38,674 bases of DNA from Acidovorax sp. Root219 (GTDB taxonomy: Bacteria > Pseudomonadota > Gammaproteobacteria > Burkholderiales > Burkholderiaceae_C). The translations under genes and the position numbers were made by a program. The DNA lies in contig NZ_LMIJ01000048.1 in the NCBI RefSeq assembly GCF_001428665.1, forward strand, positions 4,520 to 43,193, written 5' to 3'. The notes under the pieces are model-generated. The model did not search any database. It was not told where the DNA came from and saw only the letters and a list, made by a program, of their open reading frames with translations. Below, piece after piece: positions 8,997-17,150 of this stretch; the stretch's first letter is position 1; every line of letters begins with the position of its first letter.

Positions 8997-9851
8997 ATGT
9001 CGAAGGACAAGACCGCACGCCTGAACCGCCTGCTCACCAACGGGCGCTGCCTGGACATCGCACTCGACCACGGTGTGTGCAACGAACCCTCGTTCCTCAA
9101 CGGGCTGGAGGACATGCCCGGCGTGATGGACAGGCTCGTGGCCGCCGCGCCCGATGCCATCCAGCTCAACTACGGCCAGGCCGACCTGCTGCAGGACCGT
9201 GCCGGCCGCAGCAAGCCGGCGCTGGTGATGCGCATCGACATGGGCAACCCCTACAACGCCACCGCCCACCGCGTGATGTGGGCTCTGCTGCAGAACGAGC
9301 ACGACCCGGTGCTGCCGGCCGTGCAGCGCGATGCGGCCTGTGTGGTGGTCAACCTGTTCATGCTGCCCAATGAACCCGACCTGTTCCGCCAGTGCGTGCA
9401 GAACATCGCACGCGTGCGCGCCGACTGCGACCGCTACGGCATGCCGCTGATGATCGAGCCGCTGGTGATGCGCCCGCACAGCGACCAGGGCGGCTACATG
9501 GTCGACGGCGACGCAGAGAAGATCGTCACCCTGGTGCGCTTGGCGCGCGAGATGGGGGCCGACATCGTGAAGGCCGACCCGACCACCGACCCCACCGACT
9601 TCCATCGTGTGGTGCAGGCCGCGCGCTGCCCGGTGCTGGTGCGCGGCGGAGGCCGCGAGGACCTGCAGCAGGTGTTCGCGCGCTCGCGCGTTCTGCTCGA
9701 CCAGGGGGCCGTGGGCATGGTCTACGGGCGCAACGTGTACCAGCACGCCAACCCTTCGGCGGTGGTCGATGCGCTGATGGCCATGATCCACCGCGGCGCC
9801 AGCGCTGCGGCGGCCTGGGACATCTACGCGACCGCGCAAGCGCAGGCCTGA
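8997..9851 (+). CDS. DhnA/LsrF-type class I aldolase
   Basis: A 284-residue TIM-barrel aldolase of the archaeal-type class I fructose-bisphosphate aldolase family (DhnA/LsrF, COG1830). The Schiff-base lysine is K192 in GADIVKADPT, and a phosphate-binding glycine region, VLVRGGGRED, follows. The early motif CLDIALDHGV is typical. The start is set by AAGGA at 8983-8987, 9 bases upstream. It is the last gene of the plus-strand catabolic operon, 43 bases after the reductase. It would cleave a ketose phosphate, probably the product of the kinase plus GlpD-like pair, into DHAP or a similar triose plus an aldehyde. True substrate unknown; fructose-bisphosphate is less likely in this setting. Confidence 0.87.
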   Translation: MSKDKTARLNRLLTNGRCLDIALDHGVCNEPSFLNGLEDMPGVMDRLVAAAPDAIQLNYGQADLLQDRAGRSKPALVMRIDMGNPYNATAHRVMWALLQNEHDPVLPAVQRDAACVVVNLFMLPNEPDLFRQCVQNIARVRADCDRYGMPLMIEPLVMRPHSDQGGYMVDGDAEKIVTLVRLAREMGADIVKADPTTDPTDFHRVVQAARCPVLVRGGGREDLQQVFARSRVLLDQGAVGMVYGRNVYQHANPSAVVDALMAMIHRGASAAAAWDIYATAQAQA

Positions 9852-9910
9852 TCCCGCCAACGCTGCAGACGACAAGAAGACAGAGGGGAGAAGGAGAAAA
9901 CGAGCCCTGC

Positions 9911-9936
9911 GGCCGGTGGCAGCTGTGCCACCGGCC
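9911..9936 (+). other. Strong 11-bp hairpin between the aldolase and the di-haem gene
   Basis: Perfect arms GGCCGGTGGCA (9911-9921) and TGCCACCGGCC (9926-9936) around a GCTG loop. No T-run follows, so it is not a classic intrinsic terminator. It may protect the 3' end of the operon mRNA or act in the leader of the next gene, which starts 87 bases downstream. The remaining bases of this 172-bp gap show no gene. Confidence 0.5.
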
Positions 9937-10023
9937 GGCGCGTCTGCGCGCGCATGTGGCAGCGCCGTCGGATGGATCGAAGAAGAGAGTTTTCCGAGAA
10001 CTTCAAACAACCTGGAGGCGACG

Positions 10024-13000
10024 ATGAAAATCCGGTATTACGTGATGGCGCTCCTGCTGCCGTTCGTCACACTGCTGACGCATGCAGCGATCACGGGGGT
10101 CAACCCGATGACCACCCTTACCACCATGGCGGCCGCAGTCACGCAGGCCGCCGAGGTCCCGCTCCCGCTGCAGGGGCCGGGCCTGGGCAACCTCACCTAC
10201 ACCTCGGCCGAGCTGTTCAAGCCGGTCTCCATGATCACACGCGCCTCGGGCGACGTGCCGGCCACCTACCCCGGCCGCAAGGACTACGGGCTGAACGTGG
10301 GCATCATGCTCAACGGCTATTTCCTGACCTCGTTCGCGCCGGACAGCGGCCTGGGCCCCGGCGGCTTTCTGCTGTACGACGTGTCCAACCCGCGCGCCAT
10401 CGTGCTCGCCAAGAAGATCTACGAGCCCGAGGGGCGCACCAAGGAGTTCCGCGAGGCCCATGCCTTCGGTACCGCGAAGATCGGCGGCAAGCAGTATGTG
10501 GTGGTGCCCAGCATCAAGGGCATCGAGTTCTGGGACTTCACCGACATCAACAACATCCAGCAGGTCAAGAAGCTGGCGCTGCCCACGGTCAATGGCGGCG
10601 ACTATGCCAACGTGGCCTGGCAGCTGTGGTGGCAGGCCCCTTATGTCTACGTGGCTTCGGCCAACGACGGTGTCTACATCGTGGATGCGAGCGACCCGGC
10701 CAATGCCGTGATCGCCAACCGCGGTGTGGGCAAGCCCAACCCCGTGCCCACCGGCGAGCTCGGGGGCTTTCGCGTCGGGCCCATCTTCACCATGGGCAAC
10801 CACATGGTGCTCTCCTCGATGGACAACACCGATGGCTTTGCCAGCCTCGATATCTCCGACCCGCTCAACCCCAAGGTGCTGGACACCGTGGGCTCCAACC
10901 CCAACTACTATGCCACCTGCTTCGACGGCAGGAACCTGCACGCCTCGGCGCGCGGCGGTGGTGCCCGCATGTACAGCTACGACCTCGCGGACCGCACCCA
11001 GTTCGTTGCGGAAGATAACCGGCTGGTCATCGATGAGCAACTGTACTGCGGCACGCAGGACCACTACGTGTTCCAGGGCGCGCAGTTCAAGGTGCACAAG
11101 GTGGACGTGAGCAATCCGCTCAACCACGTCGAGGTGGGCCAGGGCAGCCTGTTCGCCACCAGCGACCCCGAGTACACACACTCCGACCATGGCCAGGTGG
11201 CGCCCATGGGCAACCTGCTGTTCATCGGCAACGACCACGGCTCGGGCAGCGGCTTCATCGTGCACCAGACCGCGCCCGACACCACGCCACCGGCCGTCAA
11301 GCAGACCTCGCCCACCAACGGCGCCAGGCAGCAGGCGCTGACATCGCGCATCGGCGTGGGCCTCACCGACAGCATCCGGCCCGAGAGCGTGAGCGCCAGC
11401 ACCTTCATCGTGCGCCCGGTCAACGGCAACGCGCTGGCCGGCACCTACAGCGTGCAGCTGGGCATCATCAACTTCCACCCCACGCAGCCCTTGGCGGCCG
11501 GCACCAGCTATGAGATCGTGCTCACCGCCGGCGGCGTGAAGGACTATGCGGGCAACGGCATCGCGGCGGAGTACAAGGCCGTTTTTCACACCGGCAATGC
11601 CACCGACATCAGCCTCATGAACCACTGGCCGCTGTCGAGCACCCTCACCGACGAGATCGGCGCCAACAACGGCACGGCCTCGGCGGCCGACCAGTTCAGC
11701 AGCATCGGCCTGAACTTCGCGCAGCGCACGGGCGGCGTGCCGCTCAAGAACGACAGCGTGGCCACCGCGCTGGGCGGCACGGCCTCGCTGGCCTTCTACA
11801 TGAAGACCACGCAGGCCGGCTCGGCCAACGCCTGGACGGCGCCCGGCCTCTTCGGGCGCGACCAGTCGGGCGGTGCGGACGACGTGTTCTGGGGCTGGAT
11901 CGACAACACCGGTCGGATGAACCTCTCGGTGGGCAACGTGGCGGCCAACAACCCGGGCACCCGCTCCACCTCGGCCGTGAACGACGGCAACTGGCACCAT
12001 GTGGTGATGACGCGCGACGCGGCCTCGGGCGCACAGACGCTGTACATCGACGGCACCAAGACCAGCTCCACCGGGCTCACGGGCACCAAGGGCCTGTCGA
12101 ACAAGTTCGCGCTGCTGGGGCAGATCCAGGGCAACACCGACTTCTTTCGCGGCAGCCTGGCCGACATGCGCGTCTACGGGCGCGTGCTCAGCGATTCAGA
12201 CGTCACGCAACTGAGGTCGCAGGCCATCATCGGCGATGCCGGCGTGAGCGGCGGGCCGCAGCTGGTGAACGGGCAGTTGAGCTTCGACCCCATCCGCCTG
12301 GGCGGTGGCAGCGGCGTCACCTACCGCTGGAATTTCGGCAACGGCACGCAGACCGCCTTCTCGGCCCAGGCCAACACCACCTACAGCTACAACCGCCCTG
12401 GCCACTACACGGTGACCCTGACGGTGCGCAATGCGGCGGGCCAGGAGACCTTCTACACCTACAACGTGACCGTGATCTTCCCGACAACGGCCACGGCGCC
12501 CACGCATTCGAGCAACATCGTGGGCGATGCCAACAGCGTCTATGCGGTGAACCCGGACAGCGGCACGGTGGCAGCCATCGACGCGCTGGCCCTGACCAAG
12601 CGCTGGGAGACGCGCGTGGGCGACGAGCCCAAGACCCTGGCGCGTGCCCCCGATGGCCGCATCTGGGTCACCGTGCAGGGCGAGGACAAGCTCGTGGCAC
12701 TGAACCCGGCGGACGGCAGCATCGCGGCCACGGTGGCCCTGCCCTACGGCAGCGGACCCTACGGCGTGGCCTTCACGCCCAACGGCAGCAAGGGCCTGCT
12801 GACACTGGAAAGCAAGTCCACGCTGATCGCCTTCGACCCGGCCAATGGCAGCACCACGGGCACCCTGGTGCTGGAAGGCGACCTGCGTGGCATCGCAGTG
12901 GCGGCCGACTCGCAGACGGTTTACGTCACGCGCTTCAAGTCGAAGATGACGGGCGGGCAACTGCACAAGGTGGGCCTCAGTTCCATGGGCCTGTTGTCCA

Positions 13001-14703
13001 CCATCGCCCTGCCGGTGGACACGACCACGGTGGACACCGAGAACAGCGCACGCGGCGTGGCCAACTACCTGAGCCAGGTGGTGATCTCGCCCGATGGCTC
13101 GCGCGCGGTGCTGCCGGGCAAGAAGGACAATATCGTGCGCGGGCGCTTCCGTGACGGTGGCGACCTGCTGCACGACCAGACAGTGCGCTCCATCCTCTCG
13201 CAGGTGGACCTGGCGCAGGCCACGCACCTGCTGCCCGAGCAGATCGACTTCGACGACCGGGCACCGGCGCGCGCCGCCCTCTTCTCCCCTGCGGGCGACT
13301 ATGTGTTCGTGGCGCAGATGGAGGGCAACAACATTGCCATCGTCGATGCCTACACTCGCGCCGTGCGCGGCGAGATCAACGCCAGCAGCGCCCCCCACGG
13401 CCTGTACCTGGACGCAGCACGCAAGCGGTTGTACGTGAACAACTTCCTGGCGCGCTCGGTCACCGTGCACGATGTGGCCGACGTGCTGGCCTCGCGCAGC
13501 GCGGCGGCGGTGTTCCTGCAGAACGTGGCCACGGTGGCGCAGGAGCCCATGGCGGCTGCGGCTCTGCGCGGCAAGCTGGTGTTCTACAACGCGGCCGATC
13601 GGCGCATGAGCAAGGACAACTACATGTCCTGCGCGAGCTGCCACGCCGATGGCGGCGACGACGGCATGGTCTGGGACTTCACCCAGCGCGGCGAGGGCCT
13701 GCGCCGCACCATCAGCCTGCAGGGCCGGCGCGGCACCGGCCACGGCAAGCTGCACTGGAGCGCCAACTTCGACGAGGTGCAGGACTTCGAGAACGACATG
13801 CGCAGCGCCTTCGGCGGCACGGGCTTCCTGAGCGACGCGGACTTTGCCGCAACCAGCGATCCGCTGGGCGCGCCCAAGGCCGGCCGCAATGCCCAACTCG
13901 ACGACCTGGCCGCCTACCTCGCCTCGCTCAACAAGTCCATGCGCAGCCCGGCGCGCGCCGCCGATGGCAGCCTGACGGTGGAGGCTGCACGCGGGCAGAC
14001 CCTGTTCGCCAGTGCCAACTGCGCCAGCTGCCATGCGGGCGGCACCTTGCGCGACGGCCTCAGGCACGACGTAGGCACCATCCAGCCATCATCGGGCAAG
14101 GGCGCCAACCAGCCGCTGGCCGGCGTGGGCTTCGACACGCCCACGCTGATCGGCAGCTGGGCCGCCAAGGCCTACCTGCACAACGGACAGAAGGCCAGCG
14201 TGCTGGACGTGATCGCGGGTGGCCACGGCAATGCCGCAGGCCTGCCGGCAGCGGACCGGCTGGCGCTGGCCGACTACGTGCGCTCGCTGGACACGGGCTC
14301 GGACATCACGGCACGGCTGCGGTCCAACCAGAGCACGATGTGCATCAACATCCGGGGGGCCTCGGCGGCCAGCGGGGCCGTGGCCATCCAGTGGCCCTGC
14401 GGCAACGCGGACAACGAGACCTTCACCTTGCGCAACATCACCGGAGGCTATGTGCAACTGGTCGCCAAACACAGCAACCTGTGCCTGGCGCAGGACAGCG
14501 CTGCAGCCAGCGGCGCCGGTGTGGTGCAACTGGCCTGCAGCACCGGCAACACGGCGCAGTGGAGCCTTGTGGGCTCGACCATCCGCAACCGGGCATCGGG
14601 CGCCTGCATCGACGTACCCAACAACTCGACGGTGCAGGACACGCCCCTGCTCACCTGGACCTGCAACGGCGGCAACAACCAGAACTGGAGCCAGTTGCCC
14701 TGA
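10024..14703 (+). CDS. Giant exported multidomain di-haem cytochrome with LamG, PKD, propeller and ricin-lectin modules
   Basis: A 1559-residue exported protein. The start is the ATG at 10024, with GGAGG 5 bases upstream and a signal peptide immediately after it (MKIRYYVMALLLPF, cleavage near THAA). Approximate order: LVIVD-type propeller 85-415; Big_5 Ig-like domain 420-523; LamG/concanavalin-like domain 530-735 with WHHVVMTRD; PKD domain 740-820 with YRWNFGNGTQ; YVTN-type propeller 830-1160; cytochrome region with CASCH at 1203-1207 and 1333-1337; ricin-B lectin 1430-1559. FDTPTLIGSW and YLHNG after the second haem site resemble MauG/cytochrome c peroxidase proteins. Haem attachment means it acts in the periplasm or outside the cell. 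I infer a redox enzyme carried on carbohydrate-binding and adhesion modules. The gene ends at a strong terminator and appears to be its own unit. Confidence 0.85.
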   Translation: MKIRYYVMALLLPFVTLLTHAAITGVNPMTTLTTMAAAVTQAAEVPLPLQGPGLGNLTYTSAELFKPVSMITRASGDVPATYPGRKDYGLNVGIMLNGYFLTSFAPDSGLGPGGFLLYDVSNPRAIVLAKKIYEPEGRTKEFREAHAFGTAKIGGKQYVVVPSIKGIEFWDFTDINNIQQVKKLALPTVNGGDYANVAWQLWWQAPYVYVASANDGVYIVDASDPANAVIANRGVGKPNPVPTGELGGFRVGPIFTMGNHMVLSSMDNTDGFASLDISDPLNPKVLDTVGSNPNYYATCFDGRNLHASARGGGARMYSYDLADRTQFVAEDNRLVIDEQLYCGTQDHYVFQGAQFKVHKVDVSNPLNHVEVGQGSLFATSDPEYTHSDHGQVAPMGNLLFIGNDHGSGSGFIVHQTAPDTTPPAVKQTSPTNGARQQALTSRIGVGLTDSIRPESVSASTFIVRPVNGNALAGTYSVQLGIINFHPTQPLAAGTSYEIVLTAGGVKDYAGNGIAAEYKAVFHTGNATDISLMNHWPLSSTLTDEIGANNGTASAADQFSSIGLNFAQRTGGVPLKNDSVATALGGTASLAFYMKTTQAGSANAWTAPGLFGRDQSGGADDVFWGWIDNTGRMNLSVGNVAANNPGTRSTSAVNDGNWHHVVMTRDAASGAQTLYIDGTKTSSTGLTGTKGLSNKFALLGQIQGNTDFFRGSLADMRVYGRVLSDSDVTQLRSQAIIGDAGVSGGPQLVNGQLSFDPIRLGGGSGVTYRWNFGNGTQTAFSAQANTTYSYNRPGHYTVTLTVRNAAGQETFYTYNVTVIFPTTATAPTHSSNIVGDANSVYAVNPDSGTVAAIDALALTKRWETRVGDEPKTLARAPDGRIWVTVQGEDKLVALNPADGSIAATVALPYGSGPYGVAFTPNGSKGLLTLESKSTLIAFDPANGSTTGTLVLEGDLRGIAVAADSQTVYVTRFKSKMTGGQLHKVGLSSMGLLSTIALPVDTTTVDTENSARGVANYLSQVVISPDGSRAVLPGKKDNIVRGRFRDGGDLLHDQTVRSILSQVDLAQATHLLPEQIDFDDRAPARAALFSPAGDYVFVAQMEGNNIAIVDAYTRAVRGEINASSAPHGLYLDAARKRLYVNNFLARSVTVHDVADVLASRSAAAVFLQNVATVAQEPMAAAALRGKLVFYNAADRRMSKDNYMSCASCHADGGDDGMVWDFTQRGEGLRRTISLQGRRGTGHGKLHWSANFDEVQDFENDMRSAFGGTGFLSDADFAATSDPLGAPKAGRNAQLDDLAAYLASLNKSMRSPARAADGSLTVEAARGQTLFASANCASCHAGGTLRDGLRHDVGTIQPSSGKGANQPLAGVGFDTPTLIGSWAAKAYLHNGQKASVLDVIAGGHGNAAGLPAADRLALADYVRSLDTGSDITARLRSNQSTMCINIRGASAASGAVAIQWPCGNADNETFTLRNITGGYVQLVAKHSNLCLAQDSAAASGAGVVQLACSTGNTAQWSLVGSTIRNRASGACIDVPNNSTVQDTPLLTWTCNGGNNQNWSQLP

Positions 14704-14729
14704 GCACCTGAGCGGTTCTTCTTCGGCCA

Positions 14730-14759
14730 GCGGCTGCAATGCAGCCGCGGGCTTTTTTT
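14730..14759 (+). terminator. Intrinsic terminator of the di-haem gene
   Basis: Stem GCGGCTG (14730-14736) / CAGCCGC (14742-14748), loop CAATG, then GGGC and seven T residues (14753-14759). It lies 27 bases after the stop codon. Confidence 0.88.
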
Positions 14760-14777
14760 ATGCCTGCCGCTCGTGCA

Positions 14778-14909
14778 ACTGTTTTCAAAACTGGAACAGT
14801 CAGTTCGCGACTGGGTGGTTTTTCTCTGAACACACCAGGCGTACAGTTCAACCCATCGATGAGCCGAACCCGCAAGGCGACTCACCGAACCCGGCCCGAA
14901 ACAGTTTCG
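14778..14909. promoter_or_regulatory. Dyad-rich leader upstream of the DUF4148 pair
   Basis: This ~190-bp gap holds two dyads. ACTGTT (14778-14783) pairs with AACAGT (14795-14800). CGAAAC-A-GTTTCG forms a perfect 13-bp palindrome at 14897-14909. No convincing -35/-10 pair was found. The first DUF4148 gene has its ribosome site AAGGA at about 14940, 8 bases before the ATG. Either dyad could be an operator or an mRNA hairpin; the roles are not shown. Confidence 0.3.
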
Positions 14910-14952
14910 TACCGGTTTTCGAGACGCTTTTTATCTTTCAAGGATTTTCATC

Positions 14953-15246
14953 ATGAACACGACTGCACGCTTTCTCTCCATCGCCGCTGTTGCCGCTTTT
15001 GCATCGTTCGGCGCCTATGCCGACGAAGCCGATGGCTCGCAATTCGCCCTCAAGTTCGAAACCAACCGCACCCGCGCCGAAGTGGCTGCCGAAGCGGCCG
15101 TGACGGCCCGCACGCACAGCATGGAACCCGCTGGTTCCCGCGTGGTGACTTACCAATCGACGGCCGACCGTGCCGCCGTGCGCGCCGAGGCTGCCGAAGC
15201 CCTGCGCACCGGCCAGATCTCGTCGGGCGAAGCTGGTTACCTGTAA
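14953..15246 (+). CDS. Small exported DUF4148 protein, copy 1
   Basis: A 97-residue protein with a Sec signal peptide (MNTTARFLSIAAVAAFASFG, cut after AYA). A short, charged, Ala/Glu-rich mature chain contains TRAEVAAEA and ADRAAVRAEAAEALRTGQ. This is the DUF4148 pattern of small betaproteobacterial secreted proteins, whose function is unknown. The mature part is probably helical and periplasmic. It is nearly identical to the gene 52 bases downstream. Differences are concentrated at a few residues, such as T/E near residue 50 and the last four residues, SGEAGYL against SGEIGVL. The pair looks like a recent tandem duplication transcribed together. Confidence 0.82.
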   Translation: MNTTARFLSIAAVAAFASFGAYADEADGSQFALKFETNRTRAEVAAEAAVTARTHSMEPAGSRVVTYQSTADRAAVRAEAAEALRTGQISSGEAGYL

Positions 15247-15298
15247 TCCGCACCGCCCCGCAGCAAGCCCCCTACCCCCATTTGATCGGAGAATCACC

Positions 15299-15592
15299 AT
15301 GAACAACACCGCACGTTTCCTGTCCATCGCTGCCGTTGCCGCTTTTGCTTCCTTCGGCGCCTACGCCGATGAAGCCGACAGCTCGCAGTTCGCCCTCAAG
15401 TTCGAAACCAACCGCACCCGCGCCGAAGTGGCTGCCGAAGCTGCCGTGGAGGCCCGCACGCACAGCATGGAGCCTGCCGGCTCCCGCGTGGTGACCTACC
15501 AATCGAAGGCCGACCGCGCCGCCGTGCGTGCCGCTGCTGCCGAAGCCGTGCGCACCGGCCAGATCCCTTCGGGCGAGATCGGCGTTCTGTAA
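15299..15592 (+). CDS. Small exported DUF4148 protein, copy 2
   Basis: A 97-residue paralogue of the preceding gene, with the same signal peptide and the same length. The mature domain differs at only about ten positions. The ribosome site CGGAG lies 7-8 bases before the ATG at 15299. Both copies are followed by the same TAATCCGCACC, so the duplicated unit includes the stop and a few bases beyond. A strong stem-loop closes the unit at 15641-15676. Function unknown; such proteins are sometimes abundant and stress-responsive, but nothing in the sequence shows that here. Confidence 0.82.
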   Translation: MNNTARFLSIAAVAAFASFGAYADEADSSQFALKFETNRTRAEVAAEAAVEARTHSMEPAGSRVVTYQSKADRAAVRAAAAEAVRTGQIPSGEIGVL

Positions 15593-15640
15593 TCCGCACC
15601 AGTGCAAGGCTGCAGACCGCAACTGCGGCCAGCATGCAAA

Positions 15641-15676
15641 AAAGGCCGGTGCCCATCGCGGGGCCCCGGCCTTTTT
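15641..15676. terminator. Bidirectional terminator between DUF4148 genes and scoB
   Basis: AAAGGCCGG (15641-15649) pairs with CCGGCCTTT (15666-15674). Inner GCCC/GGGC pairing extends the stem. It is preceded by A-rich sequence and followed by TTTTT, so it can serve both the DUF4148 pair on the plus strand and scoAB on the minus strand. Confidence 0.85.
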
Positions 15677-15711
15677 CGTGTGGCCCATGGGGCCACGGCA
15701 TGTGCCTTGCC

Positions 15712-16350
15712 TTATTGCAGCACGGTCACGCCGGTCTTGGCCTGCAGGGTTTCAAACGTCACGCCAGGGGCCAGCTCGATCAGCTTCAGGCCTTCGGGCG
15801 TCACGTCCAGCACGGCCAGGTCGGTGATGATGCGGTCGACCACGCCCACGCCCGTGAGGGGCAGCGTGCACTGGGGCAGGATCTTGAGGTCTTCGGTGCC
15901 GTCCTTCTTCTTCGCCACATGCTCCATGAGCACGATCACGCGCTTGACGCCGGCCACCAGGTCCATCGCGCCGCCCATGCCCTTGACCATCTTGCCCGGG
16001 ATCATCCAGTTGGCCAGGTCGCCCTTTTCGCTGACCTGCATGGCGCCCAGGATGGACAGGTTGATCTTGCCGCCGCGGATCATGGCGAACGACTGGTCGC
16101 TGCCGAAGATGGACGAGCCTTTGATCGTGGTAACGGTCTGCTTGCCGGCATTGATCAGGTCGGCGTCCACAGCGTCTTCGGTCGGGAAGGGGCCGATGCC
16201 CAGCATGCCATTTTCGGACTGCAGCCACACTTCCTTGTCACCCGTGAAATTTGCCACCAGCGTGGGGATGCCGATGCCCAGGTTCACGTAGAAACCGTCT
16301 TCGAGTTCTTGCGCCGCACGTGCGGCCATCTGGTCTTGGGTCCACGGCAT
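15712..16350 (-). CDS. scoB: 3-oxoacid CoA-transferase subunit B
   Basis: A 212-residue beta subunit of family I CoA-transferases (succinyl-CoA:3-ketoacid/3-oxoadipate CoA-transferase). The catalytic glutamate is E46 in SENGMLGIGPF, which forms the glutamyl-CoA thioester. The glycine-rich stretch KGMGGAMDLVAG is also typical. It starts 2 bases after the stop of scoA, so the two subunits are co-translated. The enzyme moves CoA from succinyl-CoA to acetoacetate or 3-oxoadipate, and sequence alone cannot separate ScoB from PcaJ. No other protocatechuate-branch genes are adjacent except a carboxymuconolactone-decarboxylase-like gene across the regulator, so acetoacetate use is my first choice. 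Confidence 0.92.
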   Translation of the reverse strand: MPWTQDQMAARAAQELEDGFYVNLGIGIPTLVANFTGDKEVWLQSENGMLGIGPFPTEDAVDADLINAGKQTVTTIKGSSIFGSDQSFAMIRGGKINLSILGAMQVSEKGDLANWMIPGKMVKGMGGAMDLVAGVKRVIVLMEHVAKKKDGTEDLKILPQCTLPLTGVGVVDRIITDLAVLDVTPEGLKLIELAPGVTFETLQAKTGVTVLQ

Positions 16351-16352
16351 GG

Positions 16353-17060
16353 TCAGGCTCCTGCTTTCTCTGTGATGGTGCGTTTTTCGATGCGTTTCTC
16401 GGGGTTGGCGTTGTGCACGATGCGGTGCACGTAGATGCCGGGCAGGTGGACCTGGTCGGGCTCCATGGCACCGGTTTCCACGATCTCTTCCACTTCGACG
16501 ATGCAGACCTTGCCGGCCGTGGCGGCCGCAGGGTTGAAGTTGCGCGCCGTGAGGCGGAACTGCAGGTTGCCGGACTTGTCCGCACGCCAGGCCTTGACCA
16601 GCGACACGTCGGGCACCAGCGAGCGCTCCATCACGTAGGTTTCGCCGTCGAACTCGCGCAACTCCTTGCCATCGGCCACGATGGTGCCCACACCGGTCTT
16701 GGTGAAGAAGGCCGGGATGCCCGCGCCGCCGGCACGCAGCTTCTCGGCCAGCGTGCCCTGGGGCGTGAATTCGAGCTCCAGCTCGCCCGCCAGGTACTGG
16801 CGCTCGAACTCCTTGTTCTCGCCCACGTAGGACGAGATCATCTTCTTGATCTGGCGCGTCTCGAGCAGCTTGCCCAGGCCGAAGCCATCGACGCCCGCAT
16901 TGTTGGAGATCACGGTGAGGTTCTTCACGGCCGAATCACGCAGCGCGTCGATCAGGGCCTCAGGGATACCGCACAGCCCGAAACCGCCGACAGCCATCAA
17001 CTGGCCATCTGCAACCACGCCTTCCAGCGCTTTGGCTGCGGAGGGAAATATCTTGTTCAC
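16353..17060 (-). CDS. scoA: 3-oxoacid CoA-transferase subunit A
   Basis: A 235-residue alpha subunit of the same CoA-transferase. The CoA-binding motif is MAVGGFGLCGIPEALI at about residues 22-37, and VISNNAGVDGFGLG follows. There are two consecutive GTG codons at the 5' end. I chose the second, at 17060, because AAGGAG lies 6 bases before it and only 3 before the first. This also gives the family-like start MNKIF. It is the promoter-proximal gene of scoAB, divergent from the PAS-LuxR gene 90 bases away. It pairs with ScoB to form the active heterotetramer or heterodimer. Confidence 0.92.
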   Translation of the reverse strand: MNKIFPSAAKALEGVVADGQLMAVGGFGLCGIPEALIDALRDSAVKNLTVISNNAGVDGFGLGKLLETRQIKKMISSYVGENKEFERQYLAGELELEFTPQGTLAEKLRAGGAGIPAFFTKTGVGTIVADGKELREFDGETYVMERSLVPDVSLVKAWRADKSGNLQFRLTARNFNPAAATAGKVCIVEVEEIVETGAMEPDQVHLPGIYVHRIVHNANPEKRIEKRTITEKAGA

Positions 17061-17094
17061 CACGATCTCCTTGCGAATGTTGGATGCGCTACGA

Positions 17095-17118
17095 TACTAC
17101 GTACAGACATAAGTAGTA
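17095..17118. promoter_or_regulatory. Dyad in the scoA / PAS-LuxR divergent region
   Basis: TACTAC (17095-17100) and GTAGTA (17113-17118) form a perfect 6-bp inverted repeat with a 12-bp spacer. On the scoA strand, one arm contains the -10-like hexamer TAGTAT, and no good -35 lies 17 bases further up. That pattern suits activator-dependent transcription. It is the only clear dyad in the ~90-bp gap. Assignment to the neighbouring LuxR protein is inference. Confidence 0.4.
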
Positions 17119-17150
17119 CCCCGTAAAGATTTGCACTATGGACGCCACCG

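Noticed and set aside
10003..14067. Long antisense open frames opposite the di-haem gene (and opposite katG, GGDEF-EAL and ETF-QO)
   Set aside because: They lack ribosome sites, run through strong coding genes and have His/Arg/Gly-rich compositions typical of shadow frames in high-GC DNA.
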